Under the pieces are notes generated by a model, which saw nothing but the letters and a program-made list of their open reading frames with translations, was not told where the DNA came from and ran no database searches. Position numbers and translations under genes: made by a program. From contig VWPU01002905.1 in the NCBI GenBank assembly GCA_013398955.1, forward strand, positions 19,614 through 83,613: DNA of 64,000 nt, given 5' to 3'. This DNA is from Callaeas wilsoni. Its lineage: Eukaryota > Chordata > Aves > Passeriformes > Callaeidae. Numbering within the stretch: position 1 is the first letter of the stretch; the number at the start of each line of letters is the position of its first letter. Shown here piece after piece: positions 52,709 to 64,000 of this stretch.

Positions 52709-53010
52709 TGCAGATCTCTCGCGGCCTTTGGCACCACAATCTGCAGGCGAAGAAGAAATGTCGTGCCTGTGATCTGCAAAGCGCGTGAAGCTCTTGGCCG
52801 TACACTCAGAAAAGGGATTTCCAAAGGCAGAGCGAATGCTGAGACCCGCGAGAGACGACGTCTGACTGATTCGTGCGCTGCCAACGTGCACTCAGGTTGC
52901 AGAGCGGTGGGAAAGGCCAGCAGCGCTGTACCCGCATGCCCCTGGGATGGGCACACGCGTCACTCGCCCTCCTTGCCGCTCACAGCTTGCTTCGTAGAGC
53001 AAATCGGCTT

Positions 53011-53763
53011 GTAGAAATAGGCAGGCTTCTTAGTGAACTAATAAAATCTGATTTCCTTCTGATTCACTTACTACTTTCTCTTATCATAATAAAGCAGCTC
53101 TCTTCCAGGCTCCCTGTAACCACATTCTTTTCAAGATTTTTCCCTTGACAAGCATATTCTCTAACCCAAACCTCCCTGCCCACCCTCCGCTGTGCAGGGA
53201 GCCTGCTGATCACAGGCCAGGCTGGTGCTGAGAGGCTCCCTGCTAACTCCAGGCTGCCTGGGGAGAGGAAGAGCAAGCTAAAAAAACACTTTAACCTGAC
53301 TGCAGGGTGGTAGTGGGTCCTACTGCTGCTGTGAGCTGCAATTTCCATGCAGGAGATCTCCGTATCTCTGTCAGATCTGGACGAGGTTGGATGATGGATG
53401 TAAGGGTTGTGTTGTAGCCACAGACTAATGTGTGCATGGGCATCTACCTGTGTAGATACCCAACTTTATTAGGAAAAAGATCTTAAAATGTCCTCAGCTT
53501 TCAAGTATCTTTAAAAACAAGGCTAATTCTCCCCATGAAAAGTATGGTTTAGTCTTGAGCATGAAACAGGAGGAAAGTCATAGGAAAAGTGTCTGTTCTG
53601 TGAAATTTCCAAAGCTGTTCTCTAAACTCAAGAAATTTTGTTTGCAGAACCTCAGGTTATTTGGCCAGCCCCAGGTGAGCACTGGAACCCAACGAATTTG
53701 AATGTTGCCCATCTTTGATCTATTTTTTGTTATTAATGAAAGTGACAGTCTACAGTCTTTCTA
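53011..53763. other. non-coding stretch
   Basis: No gene is supportable. CpG density falls back to the background after about 53010. A GC-richer part lies at 53160-53280. Confidence 0.5.
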
Positions 53764-53872
53764 TACGAATCCTCCATAACTCTGAGTTTGTTAATAGTTT
53801 GTTTTTCACATGATAATTACGAATCCTCCATAACTCTGAGTTTGTTAATAGTTTGTTTTTCACATGATAATT
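53764..53872 (+). repeat. perfect tandem duplication, 54-base unit, two copies
   Basis: TACGAATCCTCCATAACTC starts the first unit at 53764 and the second at 53818, and the match continues without mismatch to 53872. Identity implies a recent event or strong conservation. The unit ends ACATGATAATT. Confidence 0.95.
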
Positions 53873-55643
53873 TGACTTTGAGGAAGGCTGAGCATGACAC
53901 ATTGTATATATTTGGTAACTACAGATCCAAACCAACAGTCCAGGTTTTCCCCTTAACTTCTGCATACACTAAAAAATATTATGTGTCCTATTCTGTATTA
54001 CTGTGAGAATGCTCAGTATTATCAAATATGTTTGGTGTAAGTTTCTGGGAAAGACAGGCAGGCATGTTAGCACAGCAGCCAGGTTCTGAATGGCCCTGCT
54101 GAGCTTCTATCTCACGTTAACATACCCTTCATTTGATTTGACTGTTTCAACCCTTATTCCATCACTGTGATTAGTCACTTGGTGGCTGTGAGCCACTAAT
54201 TAAGACACAGTGGAATAAAGCAAGAAGTTTGATAGCTGAAGGTAGAGCCAAAAAGATTCAGCCACGTGATAGAAAGTTTACTCAGTTTGCATTAAGCTGC
54301 AAATTATTAATTTTTGTACTGCCTCAAATATATAACTGCAGTGTTAATTGTATCTACCTAAAAACCAAAAAAATCTCAATAAAGCAGCATAAAATTGTTG
54401 GGAAAAATAAAGGCATGAATTATATGCAAAGAGTTCACACTAACTAATATTCTATTATCTGAAAGTAATCTATACCAAAGAAGAATCTTGTTTTACAATA
54501 CATAGGTGAAAAGTTGCTATACATTGTCATTCCAGAGAACACAGTTCCCCTAAGAGCTTGAATGAGAAGAAAAACCAGGCAACTGTCCACATTTTGGCAA
54601 TTTGTCTGAAAGAAGTTGAAATCTTTTTTAGTTTCATTTGAAAAGATTTTACATCCCCTGTGTTTACTTTGAGGTTGAGACTCAAAGTTCAGAATACAAA
54701 GGAAATCTAAATATTGGACAGGAAATATTTATTCATTTCAGATCAAAACACAATGGATTTCACTCTGGTTTTGTTCATGCTCATTGATATTATTCTTCAG
54801 GATCTAGCAAATGCCATAACTTTCTACAAAATGAATCTCACTCAATTGCTAAAAAGACTTGTTTAATGAGTAGCTACATTAAATTGACTTTGGAGAATGT
54901 CCCAGTCATGTCATTTTCATTCATTGCTTCTGTCTTTATAAAAAACTCTAGCATCGTACTCTGAAAAACTATTGTGAGATTGAAGTTTTGTCAATAATTC
55001 TGAAAATCTCAGAGACAGAGATTATAAATTCAGCCTTGTCAACGCCATTACTGTTGGAGTACAGTACATCCTGTTTCAAAGACCTGTGAGAGATCTTGTT
55101 ACAACAAATTATATTTATTTTGCCCATTCATATTTTGCAAATAACTCTACGTCTTTCACGAATGCAGAGCAGTAAATAGCTGCATATATCTGTCGAATTT
55201 CTGCCCTGTGCAGACCAAAACCCATCACTTTTCGGGTACCCTCTCTTGACCTCCCCACTTGAGCAAGGCTGCCAGATTTGTGGTTCACTCCAAGTGGAAG
55301 AAAACAAGTATCTGCTGTTTGAGATGACAGTGACTTCTGTCTGGTCCATTACCACATCACAAAGTGTGATTTCCTTAGGATGCCAGCAGAAAGCCAGTCA
55401 TTATGAGAGCTGTTTTATTTCCATTGCTTTAGACAGCTGACGTAAGAAACAAGTCTCACTTATGTAAGAGTAATTCTGGACAGGAAAAAACCACAGTAAA
55501 ATTAATGTAAGGAGTTCTTTTTATAATATGTGTCACTCAAATCTTAACACAAAGGACCATTTTAAAAATTGACAGCCTGCAAACCAAGTGAGTTGTGATT
55601 GATAGCAGATTTTTAAATATAGATTTTTAAATAAATATGTGTA
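53873..55643. other. AT-rich non-coding stretch
   Basis: No gene, transposon or RNA gene is recognised. Confidence 0.6.
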
Positions 55644-55755
55644 GACGTGGTGCTTAGGGACATGTTTTAGTGATGGACTGGGCACTGCTGGGTTAATCGT
55701 TGGATTTGATAATCTTAAGGGCTTTCTTCAGTCCAAACAATTCTATGATACTACA
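55644..55755 (+). mobile_element. CR1 LINE 3' end
   Basis: ACGTGGTGCTTAGGGACATG, then TTAGTGATGGACTGGGCA, GCTGGGTTAATCGTTGGA, TTGATAATCTTAAGGGC and TTCTATGATAC follow the standard order of an avian CR1 3' end, which closes with TTCTATGAT words. It is 5'-truncated, as most CR1 copies are, and no reverse-transcriptase frame is present. Confidence 0.85.
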
Positions 55756-57611
55756 ATTTTTTTCTTTTCCTTGTACACTTCTGGAATGGTAATTTCATCC
55801 AAATACATTTCCTACTATTTGTTTTGAGATATCACTAATGAAAAAAGGTAGTGTTTTTATCACTTCTTCCTTCTTATCCACTACACTGCATATTGGTTAC
55901 AGTGTCAAGAAGCAAAAGATTTGTTTAACATAATTAGTTCTTCATACAGCTCAGCCGTTGTTATCACCCAATTATCCCCAGCTACTTTGAAATCAATTGT
56001 TAAGGCTTCCCAAATAGCAAAGATTTTTAATTTTATTAAGGAAGTTTTACCAGCTGTGTATATAAGAGCACATAGGGGAAAATTATGGAAAATGTACACT
56101 GCATTACATGGTACAGCCTTTTGGAAAGATTGTGTCTCTTAAAATTTGCATTATGCAGAACTGCATCACTGTGTACAAAGAACATTGATTAAACAGGCAA
56201 TTTTTGTGGCAATTTAATGTGGGTTTTATTTTTACTTTTTATTTTTAGAACTCCTGTTAGTACATTTGTTTTCCACAGGTGTTAATGCACTAGGCTTTCA
56301 GCAAAACAAATTAGAGAGGAAATTTTGTTTGTTTTATGGGATTGCTGAAGAGTTTTTTCTCATTTAAGATGTGTCTTGGGGTGATTGCCTGGCAGGCAGG
56401 AGAGAGAGATGCCCTTTTCGGGTTGTTTCCTCCTAAATTTGTGTCCAAACAGGCACAAGATGTTACATATTTTGGTTAATTAAAATTATCATCACATTGT
56501 TACAAGACAATTCTCATCTATGACATCAGACCAAAGGTTGGCTGAACACATGAGAATTGTATGTGAGAAATTTCCTTTATAAACAAACTGTTCAATAAAT
56601 GGAGAATTTTATTCCTTGTATTTAGGAGGACTCTCAGCCTTGCTTTCACTCAATCTGGACTCAATCTGAAATTCCCGTGGAGTTCCCAGGCAGCAGGAGT
56701 GGGGCTGCAGTGTGTTAGGGCAGAGAGAGGAATTTCTCAGCCCCTTGCTTCACATGCTTGAGGATCACTGTGAGATTTAAACCTCCTCCATTTTCACATT
56801 GAATTTCTGTGAAAAAAAAATTTTAATTCTAGCAGGGAACATGCTTCTCCCACAACATTTTGATCATTTGTGAGTATTCCAGCAGGGATGTCTTCACAAT
56901 ACCTGGTAGCACAATAAAGGCCACAAATAATGGTCAACATTTCTTTAAATGTGTAGTATTTTTTTTCTTCTCTCACTATACAACTTTTAAAAAGTTTTCG
57001 CTTACTACAGGGAAATAATACAGTGTTCACCAAGTCCTGTATCTCTTGTCATCTGCACACTTATTGATGTGCCTCTATTTAGGCTCAAGGACATTTTCAC
57101 ACTGTGTCCAAATGCCTTTCTGGTGGCTGATTACATTGGCATTTTCCTCTTCCATTTCTGGCATGGTTTCAGAGTATGTTTTGCAAGGATAAGTGAAGTG
57201 TCAATGAAGTTAAATGAGAAGAAACACAAGAAATGAATTGTTCAGCTTTGGCTTCATGGTCATCCAGTTAAGCATTAAGATGCAAATGTTGTCTGGAATA
57301 TTACAGAACAGCTGAACTAAAGTGATGCAAACAAGTCTTGTGGTTTGTCAGGTACAGCACTGAATTATTTTTATCTTCTGTTTCTAATTTTGCAACAGTT
57401 CTACATTTCTTTTATAGTAACCTATATCATAAATACAAGACAGATAAAAAGTATAGAAATGAGTTGGAAGAACTTGATTGCTTAAATTCCCTTGCCAAGT
57501 TAGAATGATCTTTTAGACTAAATTCAATTGCCAAGTCATAATTATTTCATGTGATCTTTCTTTGGTTGAATTAAATCTCTTCTCGCTGGTATCCAGTGCA
57601 AGGATGCATGG
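55756..57611. other. AT-rich non-coding stretch
   Basis: Apart from the short repeat copy at 56371-56457 nothing is recognised. A 73-codon plus-strand frame at 55921-56142 has no recognisable features. Confidence 0.5.
56371..56457 (+). repeat. second copy of the 51985-53010 repeat, internally shortened
   Basis: GTGTCTTGGGGTGATT at 56371-56386 runs directly into GCCTGGCAGGCAGGAG, whereas in the upstream copy these words are about 595 bases apart, counting the gap. The match continues through a short AG run and GGTTGTTTCCTCCT to GGCACA. The copy has mismatches, for example GCCCTTTTCGGG against GCCCCTCTTGGG. Confidence 0.8.
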
Positions 57612-57873
57612 GAATGGTTCAAAATGGTTCAAAGGGGAGGTTCAGGCTGGACACTGGGCAGCATTTCTGTACAGAGAGGGTGGTGTTTGACACTGGAACT
57701 GGATTCCTAGAGAGGTGCTTGATGCCCCAAAGCTGTCAGTGTTTAAGAGGCATTTGGGCAATGCCACTACAACGTGCTTTGGCTTTTGGTCATCCCCAGA
57801 CTGGTCAGGCAGTTGGACTTGATGGCTGTTGCAAGTCCCTTCCAACGGAAACAGTCTGTCCTATCCTATTCTA
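57612..57873 (+). mobile_element. CR1 LINE 3' region
   Basis: AGGTTCAGGCTGGACACTGG, GAGAGGGTGGTGTTTGACAC, GGAACTGGATTCCTAGAGAG, AGTGTTTAAGAGGCATTTGG and TTGGACTTGATGGCTGTTGC, with GTCCCTTCCAAC, are classic CR1 3' words in the expected order. The end reads CCTATCCTATTCTA, a drifted form of the TTCTATG tail. It is 5'-truncated. Confidence 0.9.
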
Positions 57874-59019
57874 ATGACATTTTTAATTCACTCACAAAAA
57901 TTCTCAGTTTTTGTATTTCAATGAAAATGTCCAAATCTAGAAATATAGAACAGCTTTTCTTTATTTAGGTTTTTGCTCCTGCTAAAAATAGTTTGGTTTT
58001 GTGTGATGTGGTATTTTTAGTCTTTATAATCTCATTTTGCTATTAACACTGAACACTCCTTTCAAAGGCTCTTCTTGAGAAGAGACTTGAACGTTCAAAT
58101 GATGCATCTGATTTTAGGCAAGCAGACCATTATCTCATTTCTTTTGCATCATGACTGACAAAGAGTCAGGCTGGATCAAGCACTAAACTCATATAATAGT
58201 GAATCTATCTATAGTCAGACAAATCCTGGGGGTTTTCAAGCACTTTTGAAGAGGATATGGAAATCTTTACATTAGTAAAGTGGTAGTTATTGCTGCTACT
58301 CTCACTCTGGGTTTATGCTTTAATAGCAATTCTGTGCCACTTTTTTCATTGTTTAAATCCTAGCGGAAAAGGCTGTTTACCTTTCTTTCTCCAACATGAA
58401 GATGGACAAATGATAATGGGCTTTGCTGGTTTTAGCCATAGCAACTGAAGATTCATGGCTGTATACATTGAGCATAAGTACTAAACTAAAACTACCTAAA
58501 TAAATGAAAATGGAAAACACTTTCCATAGAAATTAAATCCAGACCCAGAATATATCCACGGCCGAGGGGGAAATAGAAATACGTATTGATATTTTACAAT
58601 ACGAATAATAACAGAAAAGCAGTAACACATTGTTTTTTTAAAGTACATGCAAAAGCCTGGTTCCATGAGAATACACTTTTTTTGTCCTGTTTTAGTTTAG
58701 TTTGTTTTTTTTTAATCAAGAATGTGCATAGCTAGGTAACTCAATTCTTGTAAGAGAAACAGAGAAAGAGGAGATCATGGCTTGGAAGGGGCTGGCAGAC
58801 AGGAAAACCCTTACTTGCTCAGTGGCTGGCCGTTGCTGTGCTCGCTATTCACAGCACTTTCAGCAGCACCCCAGTAACCCCACAGTGACCATCATGTAAA
58901 CGTGTCAAGATAATGATGTAAGACCTGTTCAGTGTGTCCTAGAGAGGTATGGCAGGTCTCTAACAGGGCTAGTAGCCTGAGATGTTTTAAAACAAGGTTT
59001 TATCTGTTTAACTGCAAGC
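57874..59019. other. AT-rich non-coding stretch
   Basis: No gene is supportable. T-rich runs lie near 58630-58710. Confidence 0.6.
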
Positions 59020-59170
59020 TGGATCCACCGCACGCACCGCGTTTGCGCGTACACCGATCCGTATCACAGATGGCGTTTGTACCAGCCTAACCGTTGTATT
59101 TAGGGACTGCACTTGTGGAGAGTTGCCCAGATGAACCACACGTAATCATAGAGTTTTTGGTGGAACTCCC

Positions 59171-59176
59171 TTTATT
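59171..59176 (-). promoter_or_regulatory. AATAAA signal, minus strand
   Basis: TTTATT on the plus strand, just downstream (minus strand) of TATATAA at 59194-59200. It is read as the LTR poly(A) signal. Confidence 0.55.
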
Positions 59177-59193
59177 GATTATTATAGGCCTGG

Positions 59194-59200
59194 TTATATA
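59194..59200 (-). promoter_or_regulatory. TATA box of the minus-strand LTR
   Basis: Read on the minus strand this is TATATAA, placed between CCAAT-containing U3-like sequence and the AATAAA signal. Confidence 0.5.
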
Positions 59201-59507
59201 CATTAGTCAGCTTGTTCACGAGCCACTTAGCAACTTATGATTGGATAATAGCTATTATCACGTGTATAATAGTTAATAGGGATTGGCTATAGCTAAACAA
59301 TCATGCTTTTTCTGTATTCTTTTCTTGTGGTTACATGCTCCTGTTTTCCCATCCTGTCTTCCCATTTCCTACCAGTGACTTTGTTTCTTCTTTCTTGCTT
59401 ATTCAGGTTAATCAAGGTTGCTGAGGCCTAGACTGTGCACATTCCAATGAGCAGTTCCCATGAGAAACTGCTCCCAGTATCCATTTTCTCTGAGAAACTG
59501 CTCAACA

Positions 59508-62500
59508 ATTACTGAAACCTGGCTTGTGCACGTAGCTTAGCTCTGTATGTCCTTGCTCAGAGAGCCATTCTTCTACATGCACTGCTGCTTGTTTTTCCTC
59601 CTGCCTCTTTTTCTCACCCATTCCTAATACATCAGTATGTTTGTCTGCTGTCTCACATTGCAAAGTGAATTTTCTGCAGTGAAGCTCCTGGGTTTTATCT
59701 GTGATAGCTGTCTGCACATACCAGCGTTGCCTGTTACATAATTGCTCTAATTATTGGTATTGTCTTTGGAAAGAAATTGTTTTTATTTTCAAATGTGAGC
59801 TATTTTATGGAGCTGCTTTAGCCTAAGCAAGATTTCTTGCTTAAAAAAAAAAAAAAATGGTTGGGAAAATATGTGAATACTATATAAAGAAATTGGGATC
59901 AAGCAAGCATTCAGAATTAAGTCAAATTAACCCAGACAGAGCAAGTCTGTATCAAAGACTGCATAAGGTAATGTCATTAATTTTCACATTTGTATGAAGT
60001 TCTCCATTATTTTCCTTTTTTTAAAAAGGTACAGTCATTTTTCCAAATATGAAGAGCCCTATCTAATGGGTTTAGTTCCCCACGAAGAGTGTTTATGCCT
60101 TTGCTAATGTAAAAATTACAACAGGGCAGTAATTCTAAGAAGCTCCAGGGATGAAGTGATTAGGGAATATGTGATGTTTCAGCTCAAAAGCCATCATTTA
60201 CCCTGGATGCTACAACCATCACCTGAAAACCACCCCCTAACTTCTTGTCAGAACAGCAGCATTTGCTCAGGACAGCCAAAGAGGAACAAAGTTGTTCATT
60301 CTGTTCACATTAAACTACCTTTTTTCCTTCTCTCCTATTGCAACCTATGGGTGTTCTCAATGGTTCATTTTATGACACTGGTCTCTGGGGAAATGCTCTG
60401 TGGAGGACCTGACAGAGCACAAGTTCAGGGACAAGGGGAAATAATTGATGCAGAAACTTGGTGCGGCAGCAATTATAAATATTTTAATTATAACAGGTTG
60501 AGATATAATATCTGACCCACAAGACTTCTTTAGCAAGATTAATGCTGGAAAAGACACAAAGGTAAGATAATATGGATACAAGATTTAAGAGAAAAATACT
60601 TCATAAGTATCCTGGGGAAAGAGGAAATTTTCATAAGGGATTTGAAAAATGCATAATGCTTGCCTTGGATGAGAAATCCTTGTGCTGTATGCATTTTTAC
60701 CTCCTCACATTTTGGACTATACCTTCCCAGCTCAAGGTATCACAAATTCTCCAGGCAGCCTCCAGAGCTCCCCCAGGCAAACACCCCTGAGTGCTGCTGC
60801 AGAGGGTGCGGCCCAGAGCTCCCACAGCAGATAAAGTTTGACTCCCTGTGCAAAGCCAGCCCTCTGGGGAGTATTACAAAGAGCTCATCCAGAAGGAATA
60901 ATGTCACTGTGATGGTCAAACCGCTCAGGCTACAATTTTAATTCAACAATTTGAAGTCTGTCTCTTCAAGGACCTCAAAAGCATCATGAGTTTCCTTCAG
61001 CCTGTGATGTTTTCTTTCAGGATGAATAAAAAGAAATAAAAATACAACCAAAAGAGCTACTTTGACAGCTTTGTTAACACAGTTTGTAGCCAGGACTGAT
61101 GGCAGCCTAGGCCAGGTCACCCTCTGTAGTCCCTTAGAGCTTGTAAATTCCATAATTCTTTCAAGGTGGGATCTGGGGTGACAATGTCAGATCACAATCA
61201 CTGCTGACACCACTTATCCTTTAAGCAACAAATACTCAAGTCAGGCCTTGTGGATAGTGTGAGACAGACAAATGCTCGAGGAAACCTTGACAATTAGCAA
61301 GCTCCAAATGCCACATGTTAAATAAGAAGGGCCAAATTTAGCAAGGACATGTGTGCAGCTCTTAAATAACTTCCCATTACCCCTCCCGAGTCAGTACTGC
61401 CTACAAGGTAATTTAACTTACTGTCTTGTCTTCCCTGTTGATAAAAAAATAATCTCTTCCTCTGAGACACCTAAAGGATGATCTGCTGAAATACATGCCT
61501 AAATAATTATCTGTCTAGGAGACTCTTTTATATGGTGAGTCATCACTCACTGTCACTATAAAGGGCTTGTTCTAATTTTGAGACCCTCATTAGAATTAAA
61601 ATATCAAACAAAGTATATGCCTCTGACAGCTAGTCCACCAGAATTGCAGCAGGAATGCTGTACAGCAAGAAAAAAACAAGGAGGGTTCTGAAGCCACAAG
61701 TCTAGAATACACAACATTTTCAGCACAGAGTGAAGTCAGAGTTCAAGGCACAGAACATCTGAGTTCAACCTGCTTGGAGAAATTTTTTTCTTACTAATTG
61801 TCTGTAAGCAGAAGAGAAAAATGTTGAGAAAAGCAAAGACGCGAAATATTGTAGTCCAGTGCAAACTTCCATGGTACCTCCAGGGAAGGAACAGAATGTA
61901 AGGCACTAGATATAAAAAGCAATAGTTTTCCTTTTTTATTATTGTTGCGGAAGAGAAGGCAGGGTTGGGATTATAGGGGCTCTTACAGGATACTTTATTG
62001 GCTTCTATGCAGACTAGCATGGAAGAAAAAAGTTGGAAAACAATCTAACAAGAATGTTGAGTGATTTCCAGCTCCCAGCTGAAGTCAGATTCTAGTACTC
62101 TTTCTTCCAACCACTTTTGTATTTTATTTCCTTCAGAAGACACAAATGTAGCACGCTAAAATTAAAAAAAAATTATCCCTTTCCACAACATAAAACAGAG
62201 CTCAGTGTGACATTGGACTCCAGAAGTCAGAGTTGGAACAGAGTGGGAGGAAGCGAACTACAAAGCCTTGAGGAACTGGAATCTCCATAGAAAAAACCTT
62301 CTCTTTGTGCCTAACTCAGCCATTAGGGAGCAATGCTTAGTTAGGAGGATTTGTTTAAACCATACATCAGAACAGTTCCTTGAAAGAAAATTTGACTTTT
62401 GACTCAAAAAACCATTGAACTGGAAATGGAAGCTGAAAAGCTTTCAGAGCACAAACCTCAGTCTGTGGATGAGAATAGCTGTAACTTAACAGACAAGTCA

Positions 62501-63689
62501 GGGCTTTTCCTCAGAACACTACAGGACAATGCAGGGGAAGCTTAGGGTACAATTGAAGGTGTTAAATGTGTGGGTTACCTGCTTTTACAGCAATTGTGAA
62601 AAGGGAATTACATCAGCAGAATTCTGAAAGTCAGTTTCTACTAAATACATGTGAGCTGCATAACCTAGTTAATATTTATGCTGCTGTTCTCACTGGCTGG
62701 GTGAGCCTTACGTGGGTACAGCTGCTACTGCCACAGAAGGACCTCAGAGAACTGCTGGGACCTCCCTGCCACTGTGCGGAGAAAAAACACTGGTTCTTCT
62801 TTCTCAGAGTGTGTCTTGGCTCCAGGCTCAGCTGTAACTCAGATGATATGGTGGTGATTTTCTCCCGAGCTCCCACCGTTGAATCTTGGAGTGAGAAACT
62901 CTCCTGCTTCACATCTATTGAGCCAATTTGGCTGCTGCTTGGCAAGGGTTTACCCAAACTCCATCACCTGCCAATAGCTGACCGAGAACAAAACAAAAAA
63001 GGACAACTCCTAGCCCCAAGATCCTGACATTAATGTTCCTGTCTCATGTGTCCTTGCAATGCTTTGATGACAGCCCCTGTTTCAGTGTCCCACACCTGAA
63101 ACTTCCCCTCCACATTACTTCTCTGCTTACTCCCATATCCCCTTCCTCAGCTGTATCTTCTTTCTGTCTCCAGAACAGGTTCATCTGTGTCAATCATCAG
63201 TTAAATAGACACAGAAGCAATTGATAACGGATATATTGGTTGGTTCCTGGAAAATAAAAATATTTCTGTCTTTACTATCTTTACACCTGCTCCTAATGTC
63301 TCCCTGCTTCCTCTTTGCTTTTAAGCACTGTGAGGGTGACGTCCATACACACAGACACAAAATTATCTCAACAAACAAACAAACAAAACAAACCCACATC
63401 AAAGCCTTAAATAAATTCAAGAAGTGTGGGTGTCCCATGGATATTTAGCACTGCAGTGAATGGTTGTCTCCTCTATATCACACTGCAGGTATTCATACAG
63501 CTCCACCATGGCTCTGCTCAGCCCTTTCTGAACTGTGATATTTGGGGTGTATCCATGTTTTGCACAGCCTGTACCTGCTCCCAGCCCATGCTCAGCTGCA
63601 GCAGCACCTTAGGTGTTTCCTATCTGCTGCCTGAACAACAACTCACAGTTCCTGACATCTTTCTTCCCCCTGAGAAACCCTCTCTCTGC
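59508..63689. other. AT-rich non-coding stretch
   Basis: No gene is supportable. Simple sequence occurs at 59843-59857 (A15) and 63370-63393 (CAAA units). A 153-codon plus-strand frame at 62566-63027 is unremarkable. Confidence 0.5.
63370..63393 (+). repeat. (CAAA)n tract
   Basis: CAAA units with one CAAAA variant. Confidence 0.9.
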
Positions 63690-64000
63690 TTTGAGCCCAG
63701 GTACAGGTAGAGATGTGCCCATCTGTACAGCGCTGAGCTCTGTAAGTGGCGAGCTGTGGTACAGAGGGCACCAGGGCTTGGGCACCCACCCGGGCAGTGA
63801 GCTGGCGCTTTGCTTTGATACCCTGCTGTGCCAAAGCCCGGAGAGACACCCCGGCAGCTGCTCTGTCAGCAGTGCAAATGTCACAGCGTGCAGGGGGTGG
63901 GCTGTTTTCGGTGGCTCCCTCCATCCCAGTCCTCATCCCCATCCCTCCTGCCCTGGAACTCCCATTTCAGAGCCCCACCCGGCCCCCCAGTGCCATCCCG
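63690..64000. other. GC-rich window edge
   Basis: GC rises over the last 300 bases, with C-rich words such as CCATCCC and CCTCCC near 63915-63960. It could be the start of a GC-rich repeat, a CpG-containing promoter or a satellite-like segment. The window ends before it can be resolved. Confidence 0.4.

Larger units (their letters stand above)
51985..53010 (+). repeat. CpG-rich repeat-like region, interrupted by an assembly gap
   Basis: The block opens with GTGTCTTGGGGTGATT at 51985-52000. The part after the gap contains GCCTGGCAGGCAGGAG, then an AG microsatellite, then a GGTTGTTTCCTCCT segment and GTGTCCAAAC. The same words in the same order recur at 56371-56457. From 52715 to 53010 I count about 24 CpGs. 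It could be an LTR-like interspersed repeat with intact CpGs, or a CpG-island first exon that was partly copied downstream. The frames that run across the N run are artefacts. Confidence 0.5.
59020..59507 (-). mobile_element. probable minus-strand LTR (endogenous retrovirus)
   Basis: Read on the minus strand it begins TGTTGAGCAG at 59507 and contains CCAAT words near 59277-59282. A TATATAA lies at 59194-59200, and an AATAAA at 59171-59176 about 18 bases after the TATA box. That tight spacing is typical of avian retroviral LTRs with a very short R region. The U5 side lies at 59020-59160 and is unusually rich in CpG. The left boundary is uncertain because no matching target-site duplication was found for ATTAC or ATTACT on the right flank. 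No viral coding frames are adjacent. A solo LTR is inferred. Confidence 0.55.

Noticed and set aside
52055..53014. Apparent 319-codon and 288-codon frames
   Set aside because: They run through the 349-base N run, so their length is an artefact.
62566..63027. 153-codon plus-strand frame, the longest uninterrupted by N
   Set aside because: No recognisable domain, start context or splice structure. Frames of this size are expected a few times by chance in 64 kb on six frames, and a minus-strand frame overlaps it.

Overview
The window looks like a gene-poor stretch of a bird nuclear genome, most likely a songbird, though the species cannot be read from the sequence. The evidence is the AT-rich base composition, CR1 LINE 3' ends of both avian and older amniote type, short solo endogenous-retroviral LTRs, and no bacterial-style gene packing. 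Nearly all open frames are short and overlap on both strands, as expected by chance. No complete gene, tRNA, rRNA or CRISPR array is visible.

Layout. 1-4310 is plain AT-rich DNA. 4311 to about 4907 is a probable LTR carrying a pyrimidine-rich microsatellite, followed by an (AAT)n tract. On the minus strand, 7249-7598 is a protein-like open frame preceded by a splice-acceptor-like sequence. 10340-11510 is an unusual cluster: a perfect 25-base palindrome, an LTR of about 554 bp with a matching 6-base flank on each side, and a small CpG-island-like block. 11511-31600 is mostly featureless, with one ancient CR1 end (about 19661-19739), an 18-base CpG-containing palindrome (18059-18076) and a nested inverted repeat (24309-24367). 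31614-31800 is a tract almost without C on the plus strand. 35326-35412, 45918-46146 and 50583-50698 are plus-strand exon candidates of low to moderate confidence. 51985-53010 is a CpG-rich repeat-like region broken by a run of N, and parts of it recur at 56371-56457. A perfect 54-bp tandem duplication lies at 53764-53872. CR1 3' ends lie at about 55644-55755 and 57612-57873. A minus-strand LTR ends at 59507. The last 300 bases become GC-rich.

How it fits together. The recognisable content is mainly transposon remnants and simple repeats inside intergenic or intronic DNA. The exon candidates do not assemble into one gene: one is on the minus strand and two of the plus-strand ones end in stop codons. 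They are best treated as separate leads for comparison with other bird genomes and with RNA-seq. All family assignments are from recognition of sequence features, without a database search.
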